Shown here piece by piece: positions 42,149 to 51,146 of a stretch of DNA of 52,707 bases. Numbering within the stretch: the first letter of the stretch is position 1; every line of letters begins with the position of its first letter. The stretch comes from Chloroflexota bacterium (lineage in GTDB: Bacteria; Chloroflexota; Anaerolineae; B4-G1): NCBI GenBank assembly GCA_012514315.1, contig JAAZAN010000153.1, positions 1 through 52,707 on the forward strand, written 5' to 3'. The notes beneath the pieces are model-generated. The model worked only from the letters and a program-made list of their open reading frames with translations. It ran no database searches and was not told where the DNA came from. A program made the position numbers and the translations under genes.

Positions 42149-43645
42149 ATGGCGAAGCTTCACAGGTTGACCTGGCTGGACACACGTCGACTGATAGTGG
42201 CTATCACCTTCGTCTCGCTCTTTGCCATGGCCGTGCGCGCGCCCGCGGACACTGACACCTGGTGGCACTTGCAGGCGGGAAAGATGACGCTGGAGTCCGG
42301 GCGCATCCTGCAGACCGACGTGTTCTCGCATACGCGCTACGGAGCTAGCTGGGTCAACCATAGTTGGCTCACTCAGGTCTGGCTCTATGGGCTGTTCAAG
42401 ACATGCTCCTACGCAGGGCTCGGGATCTGGATCGGCGTCATCGTGACAGTAACTTTTCTGTTCGTGTTTCTGCAGATGGACGGCGATCCGTTTGTGAAGG
42501 CCTTCATCATCCTGCTGGCTGCGATGACGTCAAGCGTGATCTGGGTTGCCCGGCCGCAGCTGGTTTCCCTCTTGCTTACTGCAGTGGTGGCCTACATCCT
42601 GCATCTGTTCAAGTGGCGACGGACTAACCGGCTATGGCTGTTGCCGCCGCTGTTCGTGTTGTGGGTCAACTTGCACGCCGGATACGCGCTGGGCTTCATG
42701 GTTCTCGCTGCCTTCGTGGCCGGCGAATTACTGAACCACGTGCTCAGTCTTGTGTTACCTTCCGACGATCCCGTGACCAGTTGGCGAGGGCTGGCAACGG
42801 TTGTGGGTGTGTCGTTCCTGTCAGCGCTCGTATTGGTGATCAACCCCAATACGACCCGTATGTGGACCTACTATCTGGACACTGTCAGGATTGGAGTGCT
42901 TCAAGACTTCATACAGGAATGGCGCTCGCCCGACTTTCATCATCTGTATATGCAGCCTTTCATCTGGCTGCTGCTGAGCACGCTGGCGGCGGTTGGATTG
43001 TCGGGTCGAAGGATCGATGGCGTAGACTTGGCGTTGGTGTGCGGGTTTGCCTATTCCGCGCTGTTAGCGGGACGAAATATCGCCCCGTTCGCTGTGATCG
43101 TCGCACCCACACTCAGCAGACACGCGAATACAGCACTCGGCCGGCTTGGATGGTCGCTTCGTCCGCGCCCGGCGGGCGACATGCGCCTGCGTAAGGTATA
43201 CGCCAGCGTGAACTGGCTACTATTGACTCTGCTCGTTGCGCTGGCCGGCGTCAAGATTGTTACCCCATTGAGTACTGCGGCTAACGAGCAGTTGGAACGG
43301 AAGACGTTGCCTGTGGGAGCGGTAGAGTGGATTGCGGAGAACCGTCCTGCAGGTGAGATGTTCAACCACTACAATTGGGGCGGGTACCTGATATGGAAGC
43401 TCTGGCCCGAGCACAGGGTGTTTGTAGATGGACGCACGGATCTCTACGGAGACGAGATTCTCAGAGAGTACATGGCAATTCAGACTGCCCGGCCTGATGC
43501 TCTGCAGTTGCTGGATGCGTACGGGGTCTCCTTCGTGTTGACCGGTGCGCACGATGCGCTGTCCGTGCGGCTCGATTGCCAACCTGACTGGGTACTGCGC
43601 TACGAAGATGACCTCTCCTCGTTGTGGCAGCGTGTCTCCCGATGA
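42149..43645 (+). CDS. Multi-pass membrane protein with C-terminal NYNWGGYLIW/DGRTDLYG domain
   Basis: A 498-aa protein; ATG 42149 is chosen for the upstream GGAGAGGAG. The first outer loop reads DTDTWWHLQAGKMTLESGRI and DVFSHTRYGASWVNHSWLTQ; the C-terminal soluble region has MFNHYNWGGYLIWKL and VFVDGRTDLYG. This combination is widespread in uncharacterised membrane proteins from Bacteroidota and Chloroflexota and looks GT-C-like, with the first-loop aspartates as candidates for catalysis. About 10 helices. It is followed by a 218-nt gap with its own promoter and two RNA hairpins, so it probably ends a transcript. Confidence 0.72.
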   Translation: MAKLHRLTWLDTRRLIVAITFVSLFAMAVRAPADTDTWWHLQAGKMTLESGRILQTDVFSHTRYGASWVNHSWLTQVWLYGLFKTCSYAGLGIWIGVIVTVTFLFVFLQMDGDPFVKAFIILLAAMTSSVIWVARPQLVSLLLTAVVAYILHLFKWRRTNRLWLLPPLFVLWVNLHAGYALGFMVLAAFVAGELLNHVLSLVLPSDDPVTSWRGLATVVGVSFLSALVLVINPNTTRMWTYYLDTVRIGVLQDFIQEWRSPDFHHLYMQPFIWLLLSTLAAVGLSGRRIDGVDLALVCGFAYSALLAGRNIAPFAVIVAPTLSRHANTALGRLGWSLRPRPAGDMRLRKVYASVNWLLLTLLVALAGVKIVTPLSTAANEQLERKTLPVGAVEWIAENRPAGEMFNHYNWGGYLIWKLWPEHRVFVDGRTDLYGDEILREYMAIQTARPDALQLLDAYGVSFVLTGAHDALSVRLDCQPDWVLRYEDDLSSLWQRVSR

Positions 43646-43673
43646 TGGGTATGCGCGCAGTACGATGGTACCA

Positions 43674-43703
43674 TTGGAGTGCCCCGTCAGGCTATGGTAT
43701 ACT
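43674..43703 (+). promoter_or_regulatory. Promoter of the second methyltransferase gene, with palindrome at -35
   Basis: TTGGAG (43674-43679), 18-bp spacer, TATACT (43698-43703). The perfect palindrome ATGGTACCAT (43665-43674) abuts the -35 hexamer and may bind a regulator. The resulting leader is about 155 nt. Confidence 0.5.
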
Positions 43704-43735
43704 CAAGCGATTGATTCGCCGATGGAGCATCTGCC

Positions 43736-43838
43736 AGCCCCAGGTACTCACCTGGGGCTCGGCAGGTCCGGTGGCGTATGGGGGGCGGGGGCGAATTCTG
43801 TACCGGCGATAGTGAGGCCGGCGCCTGCACCTGCAGGC
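43736..43838 (+). promoter_or_regulatory. Structured 5' leader with two hairpins before the methyltransferase gene
   Basis: AGCCCCAGGT (43736-43745) and ACCTGGGGCT (43750-43759) form a perfect 10-bp stem with an ACTC tetraloop, extendable by GCC/GGC through one bulge. GCCTGC (43823-43828) and GCAGGC (43833-43838) form a second 6-bp stem with an ACCT loop. Neither is followed by a U-tract. The layout is compatible with a cis-acting RNA; I do not recognise a known riboswitch consensus. Confidence 0.45.
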
Positions 43839-43863
43839 TATGTCGTAGAGAGGGAGGGGATTC

Positions 43864-44643
43864 TTGCTGGGGGCGATGCTGAGGAGAGCACAGGAGGAAA
43901 TCCGGTACTGGATGTGGTCGGACTGGTCGCTTTCCGACACCGCGGATCACTATGATCGTCTGGCTGCCCACTACGACGAAGTCAATGCGGACACAGACGC
44001 GCATTTCCGGCGCTTTACGGATGCGCTGCAGCTAGCCCAGTTGCCAGAGGAAGCGCGGCTGTTGGAGGTCTTCGCGCGCACCGGAGAGGGTATGGAGTAC
44101 TTCTACGAACAGGGGAGAGTGTCCTCCGGTGTGTGTGTAGATGTCTCCGAGGAGATGGGACGCATCTGCCGCGAACGCCTGGCCCGTGGCGGCCATCAGA
44201 ATTGGCGGTGGGTACATATGACGGACTACCGGCTGCCGCTGGCGGACGGTGAGTTCGACGTGACGATCTGTCTGGAGACTGTTGAGCACGTCTCAAGACC
44301 CGATCGGTTGGTCGCCGAGCTAGCTCGTGTGACTCGGCCAGCCGGTCTGTTTGTGCTCAGCACACCGAACGTTCTGTGGGAACCGGTCCATGCGTTAGCG
44401 GCAGTGGTGGGATTGCACCATTCCGAAGGACCGCATCGATTCGTGAGCTACGCCCGTCTCGTACGCATCGTCCGGGCAGCAGGTTTCGAAGTGATGCATG
44501 CCAAGACGATGGTGCTAGTTCCCGAGGGCCCGGAGTGGCTGGTGAGGTGGGGTGATCGGATCGAGAACCGAGCGCCACGGGCCGTCATGGAGGCTGTTGG
44601 GCTCCGTCGATTCCTGATCTGTCGCAGGTGTGTGGAAGGCTGA
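43864..44643 (+). CDS. Class I SAM-dependent methyltransferase with unusual motif I
   Basis: A 259-aa protein; TTG 43864 lies 5 nt after GGGAGGGG, with ATG 43876 as an alternative. The core is a methyltransferase type 11-like Rossmann fold: YDRLAAHYDEV, a motif I that reads LLEVFARTGEG (66-76) instead of the usual E/D-x-G-x-G-x-G, then DVTICLETVEHV and LARVTRPAGLFVLSTPN. The replaced glycines raise doubt about SAM binding, though the remainder is normal. It sits in the glycan block, 2 nt before the next membrane gene. Possible sugar or lipid methyltransferase. Confidence 0.78.
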   Translation: MLGAMLRRAQEEIRYWMWSDWSLSDTADHYDRLAAHYDEVNADTDAHFRRFTDALQLAQLPEEARLLEVFARTGEGMEYFYEQGRVSSGVCVDVSEEMGRICRERLARGGHQNWRWVHMTDYRLPLADGEFDVTICLETVEHVSRPDRLVAELARVTRPAGLFVLSTPNVLWEPVHALAAVVGLHHSEGPHRFVSYARLVRIVRAAGFEVMHAKTMVLVPEGPEWLVRWGDRIENRAPRAVMEAVGLRRFLICRRCVEG

Positions 44644-44645
44644 GT

Positions 44646-46703
44646 ATGGACCGGCGTCGGTTGCCGTTGCGAGGTAGTGCCTGGGGAGCGGCCGTCACCC
44701 TGGTCCTGATTTGGCTGTTCGCGTTGGTCGCGGCTTACTTCTGGGCGCATAAGCCCTTCGATGTGGGCAGTGCCGTCAGTCTCCTGAGGACCACGGCCAA
44801 TCTGCTTGTCTGGCTCCTGATCATCTCCCTCGGCGCCGCATTGGGCCGGCGTGTGATCGGTGCGCTACTGGATCTGTTCCCGGCGGTGATGCGGGTTGTG
44901 CTGTCCACCGGGGTTGGTCTTGGCCTCCTGTCGGTCTTGATGCTCTGTCTGGGTTTAGCGGGACTCTACAGGCCTGCTGTGGCGTGGGGGCTCGTCCTGT
45001 CGATGACCGTGTTGTTGCACCGTCAGATTCAGGCAACCTGGCGCGATGTGAAGGCGATCTCGCTCCCGTGTCCCAATGGCAGGTTCAGGTGGTTGGTGCT
45101 TGTATACGGTACCGTGAGCCTCCTGCTCGTGTTTGCTGCCGCCCTGGCGCCCGCTACGGCGTGGGATGCTCTGGTTTACCATCTCGTGGGTCCGCAGCTC
45201 TTCACCGAAGTGGGACGCATCGTCCACGCGATTGACCTACCCTACCTGGGCTTCCCACAGCTTGTGGAGATGCAGTTCACGTTAGGCGGGTTGCTTGTGG
45301 GCGATGGGGTGGCGCCACTGCTCCACTTCGGCTATGGGCTGATGGGCCTGTTTACGGTCGTGTCTTTGTCAAGAGATGAATTCGGCGAGGACGCCGCCTG
45401 GATGTCTGCGGCCGTCTTTCTGTCCGCACCCACTCTGCTTTTCCTGATGAGCAGCGCCTATGTAGACATGACGCTCCTCTTCTATGTGACGGCAACTGTC
45501 TATGTATGGCTACGCTGGTGGAGTGATCACGATAACGATGCCGTGCCGCTGCGTGACGGTCGGCTCTGGCTTGCGGGATTGTTCTGCGGGTTCTGCGGAG
45601 GGGTCAAGTACACGGCCATTGCTGTGCCCCTGGGCCTGGGGGCTGCGCTGATCTGGGCGTCGCGCCGTGATGGATTGAGGCTCATCGTGGGCCGGCTGTT
45701 GGTGGTTGCGATTCCAGCAGCTCTTGTCGTTCTGCCTGGACTTCTGGAGAACTGGGTGACGACTGGGAACCCGGTCTATCCATTCTTCTCGTCGCAGGGC
45801 GAATACTGGGACGCTTGGCGCAAATGGTGGTATGATCGTCCGGGTACTGGTCTGCTGACGACGGCGCCGTGGCGCTTGCTGATCGCACCGGTTGAAGCAT
45901 CGGTGCTGGGCACACAGGGCACTGTCCTCTATGACGCCAGCATTGGTCCCCTGTTGGTGATGACACTGCCCTTACTGATTATTGTGTGGCCCGTTCTCTC
46001 AAGCCGCCAACGAAGCGCTGTGGGCTATCTGCTCGTATTCTGGCTGGTGGCTTACTGTTTCTGGCTGGTAGGCCTCGCGCGCTCGGCGCTCCTGCTGCGA
46101 GTCCGACATCTCTCCCTGGCCTTCGGCGTTGTGGCTGTGATCGACGGTCTCATTCTTGTGTCGCTGGGCGCGCTGGATCGACCGCGCCTTCAAGTGAGCT
46201 GGCTGGTCAAGGCGGCTGTTGGGCTGACCTTGGTCCTGCTCCTGGTTGCACACGGTCGGGACTTCCTGCGACATAATCCTGTAGCTGTCATCGTGGGCGT
46301 TGAGACGCCCGAGGACTATCTGTCCCGGAGACTCGGCTGGCATTATGTGGCGACCGCCGAACTTGATGATCACGTCCTCGCTGATGATGTCGTGTTGTTC
46401 CTCTGGGAACCGCGTAGCTTCTACTGCTCGCGCACGTGCTGGCCCGATGCTTTGTTGGATCGTTGGCTTCACACCACCCACGTTTATGGACATGATGCCG
46501 GGACGATCGCAAGCGCATGGCGCCAACAAGGAGCGACGCACGTGCTTCTGTATGTGCATGGCTACGAGGCGGTCCTGACGGGGCAGTTCGATCCCATCAC
46601 CGGTGCCGATGTGACGACCTTGGAGGATCTGCGTCAGAACCATCTTCGATTGCTTCATGACTGGGGTGGTGCGTATCAACTGTATCGCATCGAAGATGGA
46701 TAG
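44646..46703 (+). CDS. GT39-like multi-pass membrane protein
   Basis: A 685-aa protein starting at ATG 44646, 2 nt after the methyltransferase stop and behind GGAAGG. About 13 helices. The first outer loop after the third or fourth helix has ATAWDALVYHLVGPQLFTEVG and LPYLGFPQLVEMQ, where the aspartate and histidine resemble the active-site loop of phospholipid-carrier-dependent GT39 enzymes; GGVKYTAIAVPLG and NPVYPFF are also typical. A C-terminal soluble region of about 130 aa ends in GATHVLLYVHGYEAVL. It overlaps the next gene by 8 nt. Confidence 0.75.
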   Translation: MDRRRLPLRGSAWGAAVTLVLIWLFALVAAYFWAHKPFDVGSAVSLLRTTANLLVWLLIISLGAALGRRVIGALLDLFPAVMRVVLSTGVGLGLLSVLMLCLGLAGLYRPAVAWGLVLSMTVLLHRQIQATWRDVKAISLPCPNGRFRWLVLVYGTVSLLLVFAAALAPATAWDALVYHLVGPQLFTEVGRIVHAIDLPYLGFPQLVEMQFTLGGLLVGDGVAPLLHFGYGLMGLFTVVSLSRDEFGEDAAWMSAAVFLSAPTLLFLMSSAYVDMTLLFYVTATVYVWLRWWSDHDNDAVPLRDGRLWLAGLFCGFCGGVKYTAIAVPLGLGAALIWASRRDGLRLIVGRLLVVAIPAALVVLPGLLENWVTTGNPVYPFFSSQGEYWDAWRKWWYDRPGTGLLTTAPWRLLIAPVEASVLGTQGTVLYDASIGPLLVMTLPLLIIVWPVLSSRQRSAVGYLLVFWLVAYCFWLVGLARSALLLRVRHLSLAFGVVAVIDGLILVSLGALDRPRLQVSWLVKAAVGLTLVLLLVAHGRDFLRHNPVAVIVGVETPEDYLSRRLGWHYVATAELDDHVLADDVVLFLWEPRSFYCSRTCWPDALLDRWLHTTHVYGHDAGTIASAWRQQGATHVLLYVHGYEAVLTGQFDPITGADVTTLEDLRQNHLRLLHDWGGAYQLYRIEDG

Positions 46704-47937
46704 GCGCAGTCCAAGCCAGCGAACAGCCTGGGTCGTCGTTGTTCTCGTGCTGATCTACGTGTGCACGACCGTAGTTGTGCGCCGGACACTGCTGGCCGAC
46801 CGCGAAGCCGCTGTCTGGGATTTCTTTCAGCTATGGTACAGCGCCCGGGTGCTGTTTCTGGAACACCGCGATCCCTACGATCAACAGGTCGCTATGGAGA
46901 TGCAGTACGCGTTGTACGGCCGCGCGGCTGAGGTCTCGGAGAGCCAGGCTGCGTTCTATTATCCTTTGCCGCTCCTTCTGTTGGTGGCGCCTCTCTCGGT
47001 GCTGCCTTACTCCTGGGCGGCGGCCGCGTGGCTGACACTGCTCCTTGCCACGGTCGCGGTCGCCGTACTGGTGGCCGCACGCGATGTGGGACTACGACTT
47101 TCGCCGCCATGGGCGGCTGCGCTTGTGGTTGCGGTGTTAGCCTGGTTCCCAGTAGCTTGGTCAATCACGTTGGGGCAGGTCGCTGCTGTGCTGATGTTGC
47201 CCTTGGTTATCGGACTGGGAGGGCTGTTGCGGGGGAGGTATCGGCTCACGGGCGTGTGCCTGGCGCTGGCTGCCCTGAAGCCCCAGCTGGTCTACGCACT
47301 GCTACCCGCGGTGTGTCTATGGGCGGCTGTGAATGGCCGCTGGGACCTGTTGTCTTTCACAGTGCTTTCGGGGCTGATACTGACGTTGGCCGCGGGTATA
47401 TTCGTTCCTGCATGGCCCATACGTTTTCTTGATGCCGTGACTCGGTATGCGGGAGTCAGTCCATTTGCTCCCCCTCTACAGATTCTACTGCGCGACAGGT
47501 TAGGGCTGACGATCGATTGGCCATGGATTGCGGTTAGCGCATTTCTAGGTCTGGGCTGTCTCTGGCTATGGAGATCGGCGGGCGCTGATCTCGCCCGGAT
47601 ATCCTACGCTGTAGCGATGACGTTAGTGGTCTCCACCCTGTCACTGCCGCACATCGGTATGATCAATCAGCTCGTTCTGCTTTGGCCGTTGATGTTCGCT
47701 CTTAAGGAAGTCTCGTCTACCATTCAGAGGGGTTCTGTGGTGGCCCTTGGGTTTGCTCTCGCGGTGGTGGTGTTTCCGTGGGTTGTCGCAGCGACGCTTG
47801 ATGTGAGCCCGTCCGTCCCTCGCTACGTGGTCGAGCATCAGGCAATGTCGATGTATATGCCTCTGCTCGTAGGGGGCGTGCTGGTATGGCAGTTCGTGGC
47901 GACCTCGAGAAGGCGCCCGCTCAAGCGGTGGTTGTGA
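46696..47937 (+). CDS. GT87-like (DUF2029) polyprenyl-phosphate-sugar glycosyltransferase
   Basis: A 413-aa protein with about 10-11 helices; ATG 46696 overlaps the preceding stop, an arrangement suggesting coupled translation. The first outer loop has WDFFQLWYSARVLFLEHRDPYD and AAFYYPLPLLLL, the GT87 signature in which the D of the first motif is the proposed catalytic base. LALAALKPQLVYALLP is the usual KPQ motif. Characterised GT87 members are mannosyl- or arabinofuranosyltransferases using polyprenyl-phosphate donors. This fits donor supply by the GT2 enzyme at 34577. Confidence 0.82.
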   Translation: MDRRSPSQRTAWVVVVLVLIYVCTTVVVRRTLLADREAAVWDFFQLWYSARVLFLEHRDPYDQQVAMEMQYALYGRAAEVSESQAAFYYPLPLLLLVAPLSVLPYSWAAAAWLTLLLATVAVAVLVAARDVGLRLSPPWAAALVVAVLAWFPVAWSITLGQVAAVLMLPLVIGLGGLLRGRYRLTGVCLALAALKPQLVYALLPAVCLWAAVNGRWDLLSFTVLSGLILTLAAGIFVPAWPIRFLDAVTRYAGVSPFAPPLQILLRDRLGLTIDWPWIAVSAFLGLGCLWLWRSAGADLARISYAVAMTLVVSTLSLPHIGMINQLVLLWPLMFALKEVSSTIQRGSVVALGFALAVVVFPWVVAATLDVSPSVPRYVVEHQAMSMYMPLLVGGVLVWQFVATSRRRPLKRWL

Positions 47938-47953
47938 AGGGAGCAGAGGTCGT

Positions 47954-49498
47954 GTGAGACCGAATACCAGAAGCCATGGGGTCATTAGATCGCGTCTAAC
48001 CAGTCAGGGCCTCGCGGCGCTGGCCGTTCCGTTGTTCGCATTTGGCTTGCGAACCGTCGGCCTGGCCGGACGCGCCCTGTGGTACGATGAGGCGTTCGCG
48101 ATGCTCTATGCGGCTCTGTCGTACCCTCGCATGCTATACGGGACGGTTTCGCCGGTCGAGGGGGCTGGCGCGGCAGACGTCCATCCGCTGGCGTACTACG
48201 TTCTGTTGCATAACTGGATGCAGGCCGTTGGGCGAACACCGTTCGCCGTGCGCTATCTCTCCGTATGTCTCGGCGTGGTGACAGTTGCTCTAGTCTGGCA
48301 TATGGCGCATCGCCTGTTTGACCGTCGCTCGGGGCTGGCCGCGGGTCTACTTGTGGCGACTAATCCGTTTCACGTGGCCTATTCCCGAGAGGCGCGTATG
48401 TACGCGCTGCTGGGGCTTGCCGTTGTTGCTGCAACGTACGGGATGCTGCGAGCGTTCGACAGCAGTAGAAGCGGCAAGCGCGCTTGGCCGTGGTGGGGGG
48501 TGTACGTAGCCTCGGCATCGCTCACGCTGTACGCTCACAATCTGGGCGCCCTTTTTCTGTTGGTCTTGAACGTGCAGTGTGTGCTTCGGCCGGACTGGCG
48601 GAAGAGGACAGTCCTGCTTATCATCGCCAACGCGATCGTGTTCACTCTGTCTGCGCCGTGGATGATTGGAGTGCTGCCGGGGCAACTTGGGTTCGTGCGC
48701 CGCGGCTATTGGGTTGCCCGGCCGGGTGGGGCTGAGCTTCTGAGGTCTCTGATGCTGTTGACACTGACCTACTACGAGCCCGCACCTCTGTGGGTCCTGG
48801 GGCTAGGGCTGTTTGCGGGTCTCCTCTCTTTGGTTCTGCTGGCCCTTCGGCTCTTGCGTCGGCGTTCACCCGTGGCGCGATTCACTATGCTGGTGTGGGC
48901 GCCCGTCTTGCTGCTGTTCTCCGTCGCTCAGCGGTGGCCAGTCTATCTGGAGCGGGCGCTGCTGCCCGCGGCGCTGTTCTATTGCATAGTAGCTGGCTGG
49001 TTGGTGGCGGGGGCAGGGCTGCCTCGTGTGATGCGGTGGACGCTGGTCCTCCCCTTGGCAGTTGGCGCAGTTGGCTCGCTCTGGACTCACTACACCTACG
49101 CTGCTTTTCCGCGTCCTCCTTTTCCTCGCGCGGCTGCCTATCTGGAATCCCGATTGGAGCCTGGCGATGTGGTGGTCCACACCAACAAGCTGACGTACTT
49201 CCCGATGGCTGTATACGCCCCGCACCTTCCTGCGGTCTTTCTGGCCGATGAGCCGGGATCACCTCAGGATACATTAGCGCGTCCCACACAGGTGGCGCTT
49301 GGATTGTATGCCAGGCCCGATATGGCGTCGTGTGTGGTCGATGAAGGCCGCGTCTGGCTTGTGTACTTCGACCGCGAGGTGGATCAACGCGGTGCGGCGC
49401 ACCCGGGTCTGGTGTGGCTGACGAGGGATTTCGCGCCGATCGAGGAGATGGTCTTCAACGACTTACAGGTCGTCTTGCTTCAACGCCAGGATGGTTAA
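47954..49498 (+). CDS. GT39/ArnT-like membrane glycosyltransferase
   Basis: A 514-aa protein with about 11-12 helices, GTG start after GGGAGCAGAGG. The first outer loop has ALWYDEAFAML with the DE pair typical of ArnT/PMT enzymes, followed by DVHPLAYYVLLHNWMQAVGR and, after helix 3-4, PFHVAYSREARMYALLGL. These are the classic motifs of phospholipid-carrier-dependent glycosyltransferases. A short soluble C-terminal domain follows (HTNKLTYFPMAVYAPHLPA). It overlaps the next gene by 8 nt. Donor and acceptor are not predictable. Confidence 0.85.
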   Translation: MRPNTRSHGVIRSRLTSQGLAALAVPLFAFGLRTVGLAGRALWYDEAFAMLYAALSYPRMLYGTVSPVEGAGAADVHPLAYYVLLHNWMQAVGRTPFAVRYLSVCLGVVTVALVWHMAHRLFDRRSGLAAGLLVATNPFHVAYSREARMYALLGLAVVAATYGMLRAFDSSRSGKRAWPWWGVYVASASLTLYAHNLGALFLLVLNVQCVLRPDWRKRTVLLIIANAIVFTLSAPWMIGVLPGQLGFVRRGYWVARPGGAELLRSLMLLTLTYYEPAPLWVLGLGLFAGLLSLVLLALRLLRRRSPVARFTMLVWAPVLLLFSVAQRWPVYLERALLPAALFYCIVAGWLVAGAGLPRVMRWTLVLPLAVGAVGSLWTHYTYAAFPRPPFPRAAAYLESRLEPGDVVVHTNKLTYFPMAVYAPHLPAVFLADEPGSPQDTLARPTQVALGLYARPDMASCVVDEGRVWLVYFDREVDQRGAAHPGLVWLTRDFAPIEEMVFNDLQVVLLQRQDG

Positions 49499-51143
49499 CG
49501 TGAACGAAGCACCCTCATCGGAGTGGCGCTGGGCGCTGTGGATCGCGGTGGTGGCGGTGCTGATCGCCTCAGTCCCCTACATCGCCGGGTATCTCGTTCA
49601 GACCCCGGACCGGATCTTCGTCGGCGCCGTCTACGACTGGGAGGATTACTACAGTCATCTGGCCAAGATTCAGCTGGGTTTACGTGGCTCGTGGCGCTAC
49701 CGCATTCTGTTCACTCCCGAGCTGCACGCGGGGGTCTACATCTATCCGTTCTACCTGGCGCTCGGTCATCTGAGTCGTGTGCTGGATGCCTCTCCGATAC
49801 TTGTGTATCACACAGCGCGCGTTGTTGCTGGCGGACTTCTGCTCTATGTAGCGTACTGGTTTCTGGCCGACTTCATAGTCAACCGTCCAGTACGTCGGGT
49901 CGCCTATCTGCTCGTCTGTTGTTCCTCAGGGTTAGGCTGGTTGGTTCTGCTCTGCACACGGTCTTTCACACTAAGCGGTGTGACGCCTGTGGATTTCTGG
50001 TTCATTGAGATCAACACGTTCTTCACGGTGCTCATGTTTCCCCATACCTGCCTGGCTTTGATTGGCCACCTGCTAGCTTTCAGTGGGGTGGTGAAGGTGA
50101 TCCGTGGCTGCGGCGGTTGGCGCGTCTATGTGATCACCGCCAACGCGATGGTTGGACTCGCGCTGATACATCCCTACAGCCTGCTGCCGCTCTCTCTGCC
50201 TCTAGTAATGTATCAAGTCATCTGGTGGGTTCGAGAGCGTCGTCTCTACGTGCGGCGTGTTCTGGGTGCGGCGGCTCTGGCGCTACTGCCCGTCTCCATT
50301 GCCATCTACAACTACGTGGCTATCTCGCGCAGTCCTGTCTTAAGTGCCTGGCAGGTACAGAATCTGACACTATCACCGCCGCCCATTCACTATCTCTCCG
50401 GCTACGGGATTGTATTGGTGTTGGCGATCTGGGGGGGAGTCCGTGTCCTGCGTCAACGGGTGGATACGCTGTTGCCGTTAGTCTTGTGGCCCCTCACCGT
50501 GGCGTCACTCCTCTATGCACCGCTTGTCTTCAACGTGCAGCGGCGCATGGTCGAAGGGGTTCACGTGCCACTATGCGCACTGGCTGCAGTTGGGCTGATT
50601 GATGGCCTGTTGCCCGCCATCGGGCGATGGAGCCTCACAGCGCGGATAACACGGTGGGGATACTCCTGGTGTCGTCTGAGTCGCTTGATTCGGGCAGCCG
50701 TTCTGGGGTTCTCGGCTGTGTCCAATGTCTACCTGGTAGCAGGGCTGACTGTAGCCACAGCTCGTGGCTATTCATCGCTGTTCGTCAGTCAGGCTGAGAA
50801 GAAGGCCATCCAATGGTTAGGTGCGTCGACCTCACCAGATGAGGTCGTGCTCTCTTCCTATGAGATGGGAGGGTACATCCCGGCTTCGATTGGACAGCGT
50901 GTCTTCTGGGGACACTGGTGCGAAACAGTAGATCTGCTCCGGAAACGGGCGGAGGCGCAAGCCTTCTACGGGACTGACGAGCTGGACCGGTGCGGCCTCC
51001 TGCGCCAGTACGGCATATCCTACGTGATGCTTGGACCGCGTGAACGCACGATAGGTCCGGTCAATCCTGAAGCAGTCCATTGCCTGCGGCAAGCCTATGT
51101 GGAGCAGGGCGTGGCGATCTACGCCGTGGTAGCAGAGGAGTAG
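49491..51143 (+). CDS. GT-C-like multi-pass membrane protein, paralogue 3 of 3
   Basis: A 550-aa paralogue of the genes at 27783 and 29362, separated from them by 18 kb. Motifs are conserved: D52-x2-S55 in DYYSHLAKI, MFPHTCLA, VQNLTLSPPPIHY, VQRRMVEGVHVPL, and C-terminal VFWGHWCETV with YVMLGPRERTIG. ATG 49491 lies inside the preceding gene; GTG 49500 is an alternative. It is 3 nt before the final partial gene. Conservation of the same residues in three diverged copies supports a real, enzymatically active family. Confidence 0.73.
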   Translation: MVNVNEAPSSEWRWALWIAVVAVLIASVPYIAGYLVQTPDRIFVGAVYDWEDYYSHLAKIQLGLRGSWRYRILFTPELHAGVYIYPFYLALGHLSRVLDASPILVYHTARVVAGGLLLYVAYWFLADFIVNRPVRRVAYLLVCCSSGLGWLVLLCTRSFTLSGVTPVDFWFIEINTFFTVLMFPHTCLALIGHLLAFSGVVKVIRGCGGWRVYVITANAMVGLALIHPYSLLPLSLPLVMYQVIWWVRERRLYVRRVLGAAALALLPVSIAIYNYVAISRSPVLSAWQVQNLTLSPPPIHYLSGYGIVLVLAIWGGVRVLRQRVDTLLPLVLWPLTVASLLYAPLVFNVQRRMVEGVHVPLCALAAVGLIDGLLPAIGRWSLTARITRWGYSWCRLSRLIRAAVLGFSAVSNVYLVAGLTVATARGYSSLFVSQAEKKAIQWLGASTSPDEVVLSSYEMGGYIPASIGQRVFWGHWCETVDLLRKRAEAQAFYGTDELDRCGLLRQYGISYVMLGPRERTIGPVNPEAVHCLRQAYVEQGVAIYAVVAEE

Positions 51144-51146
51144 CCC

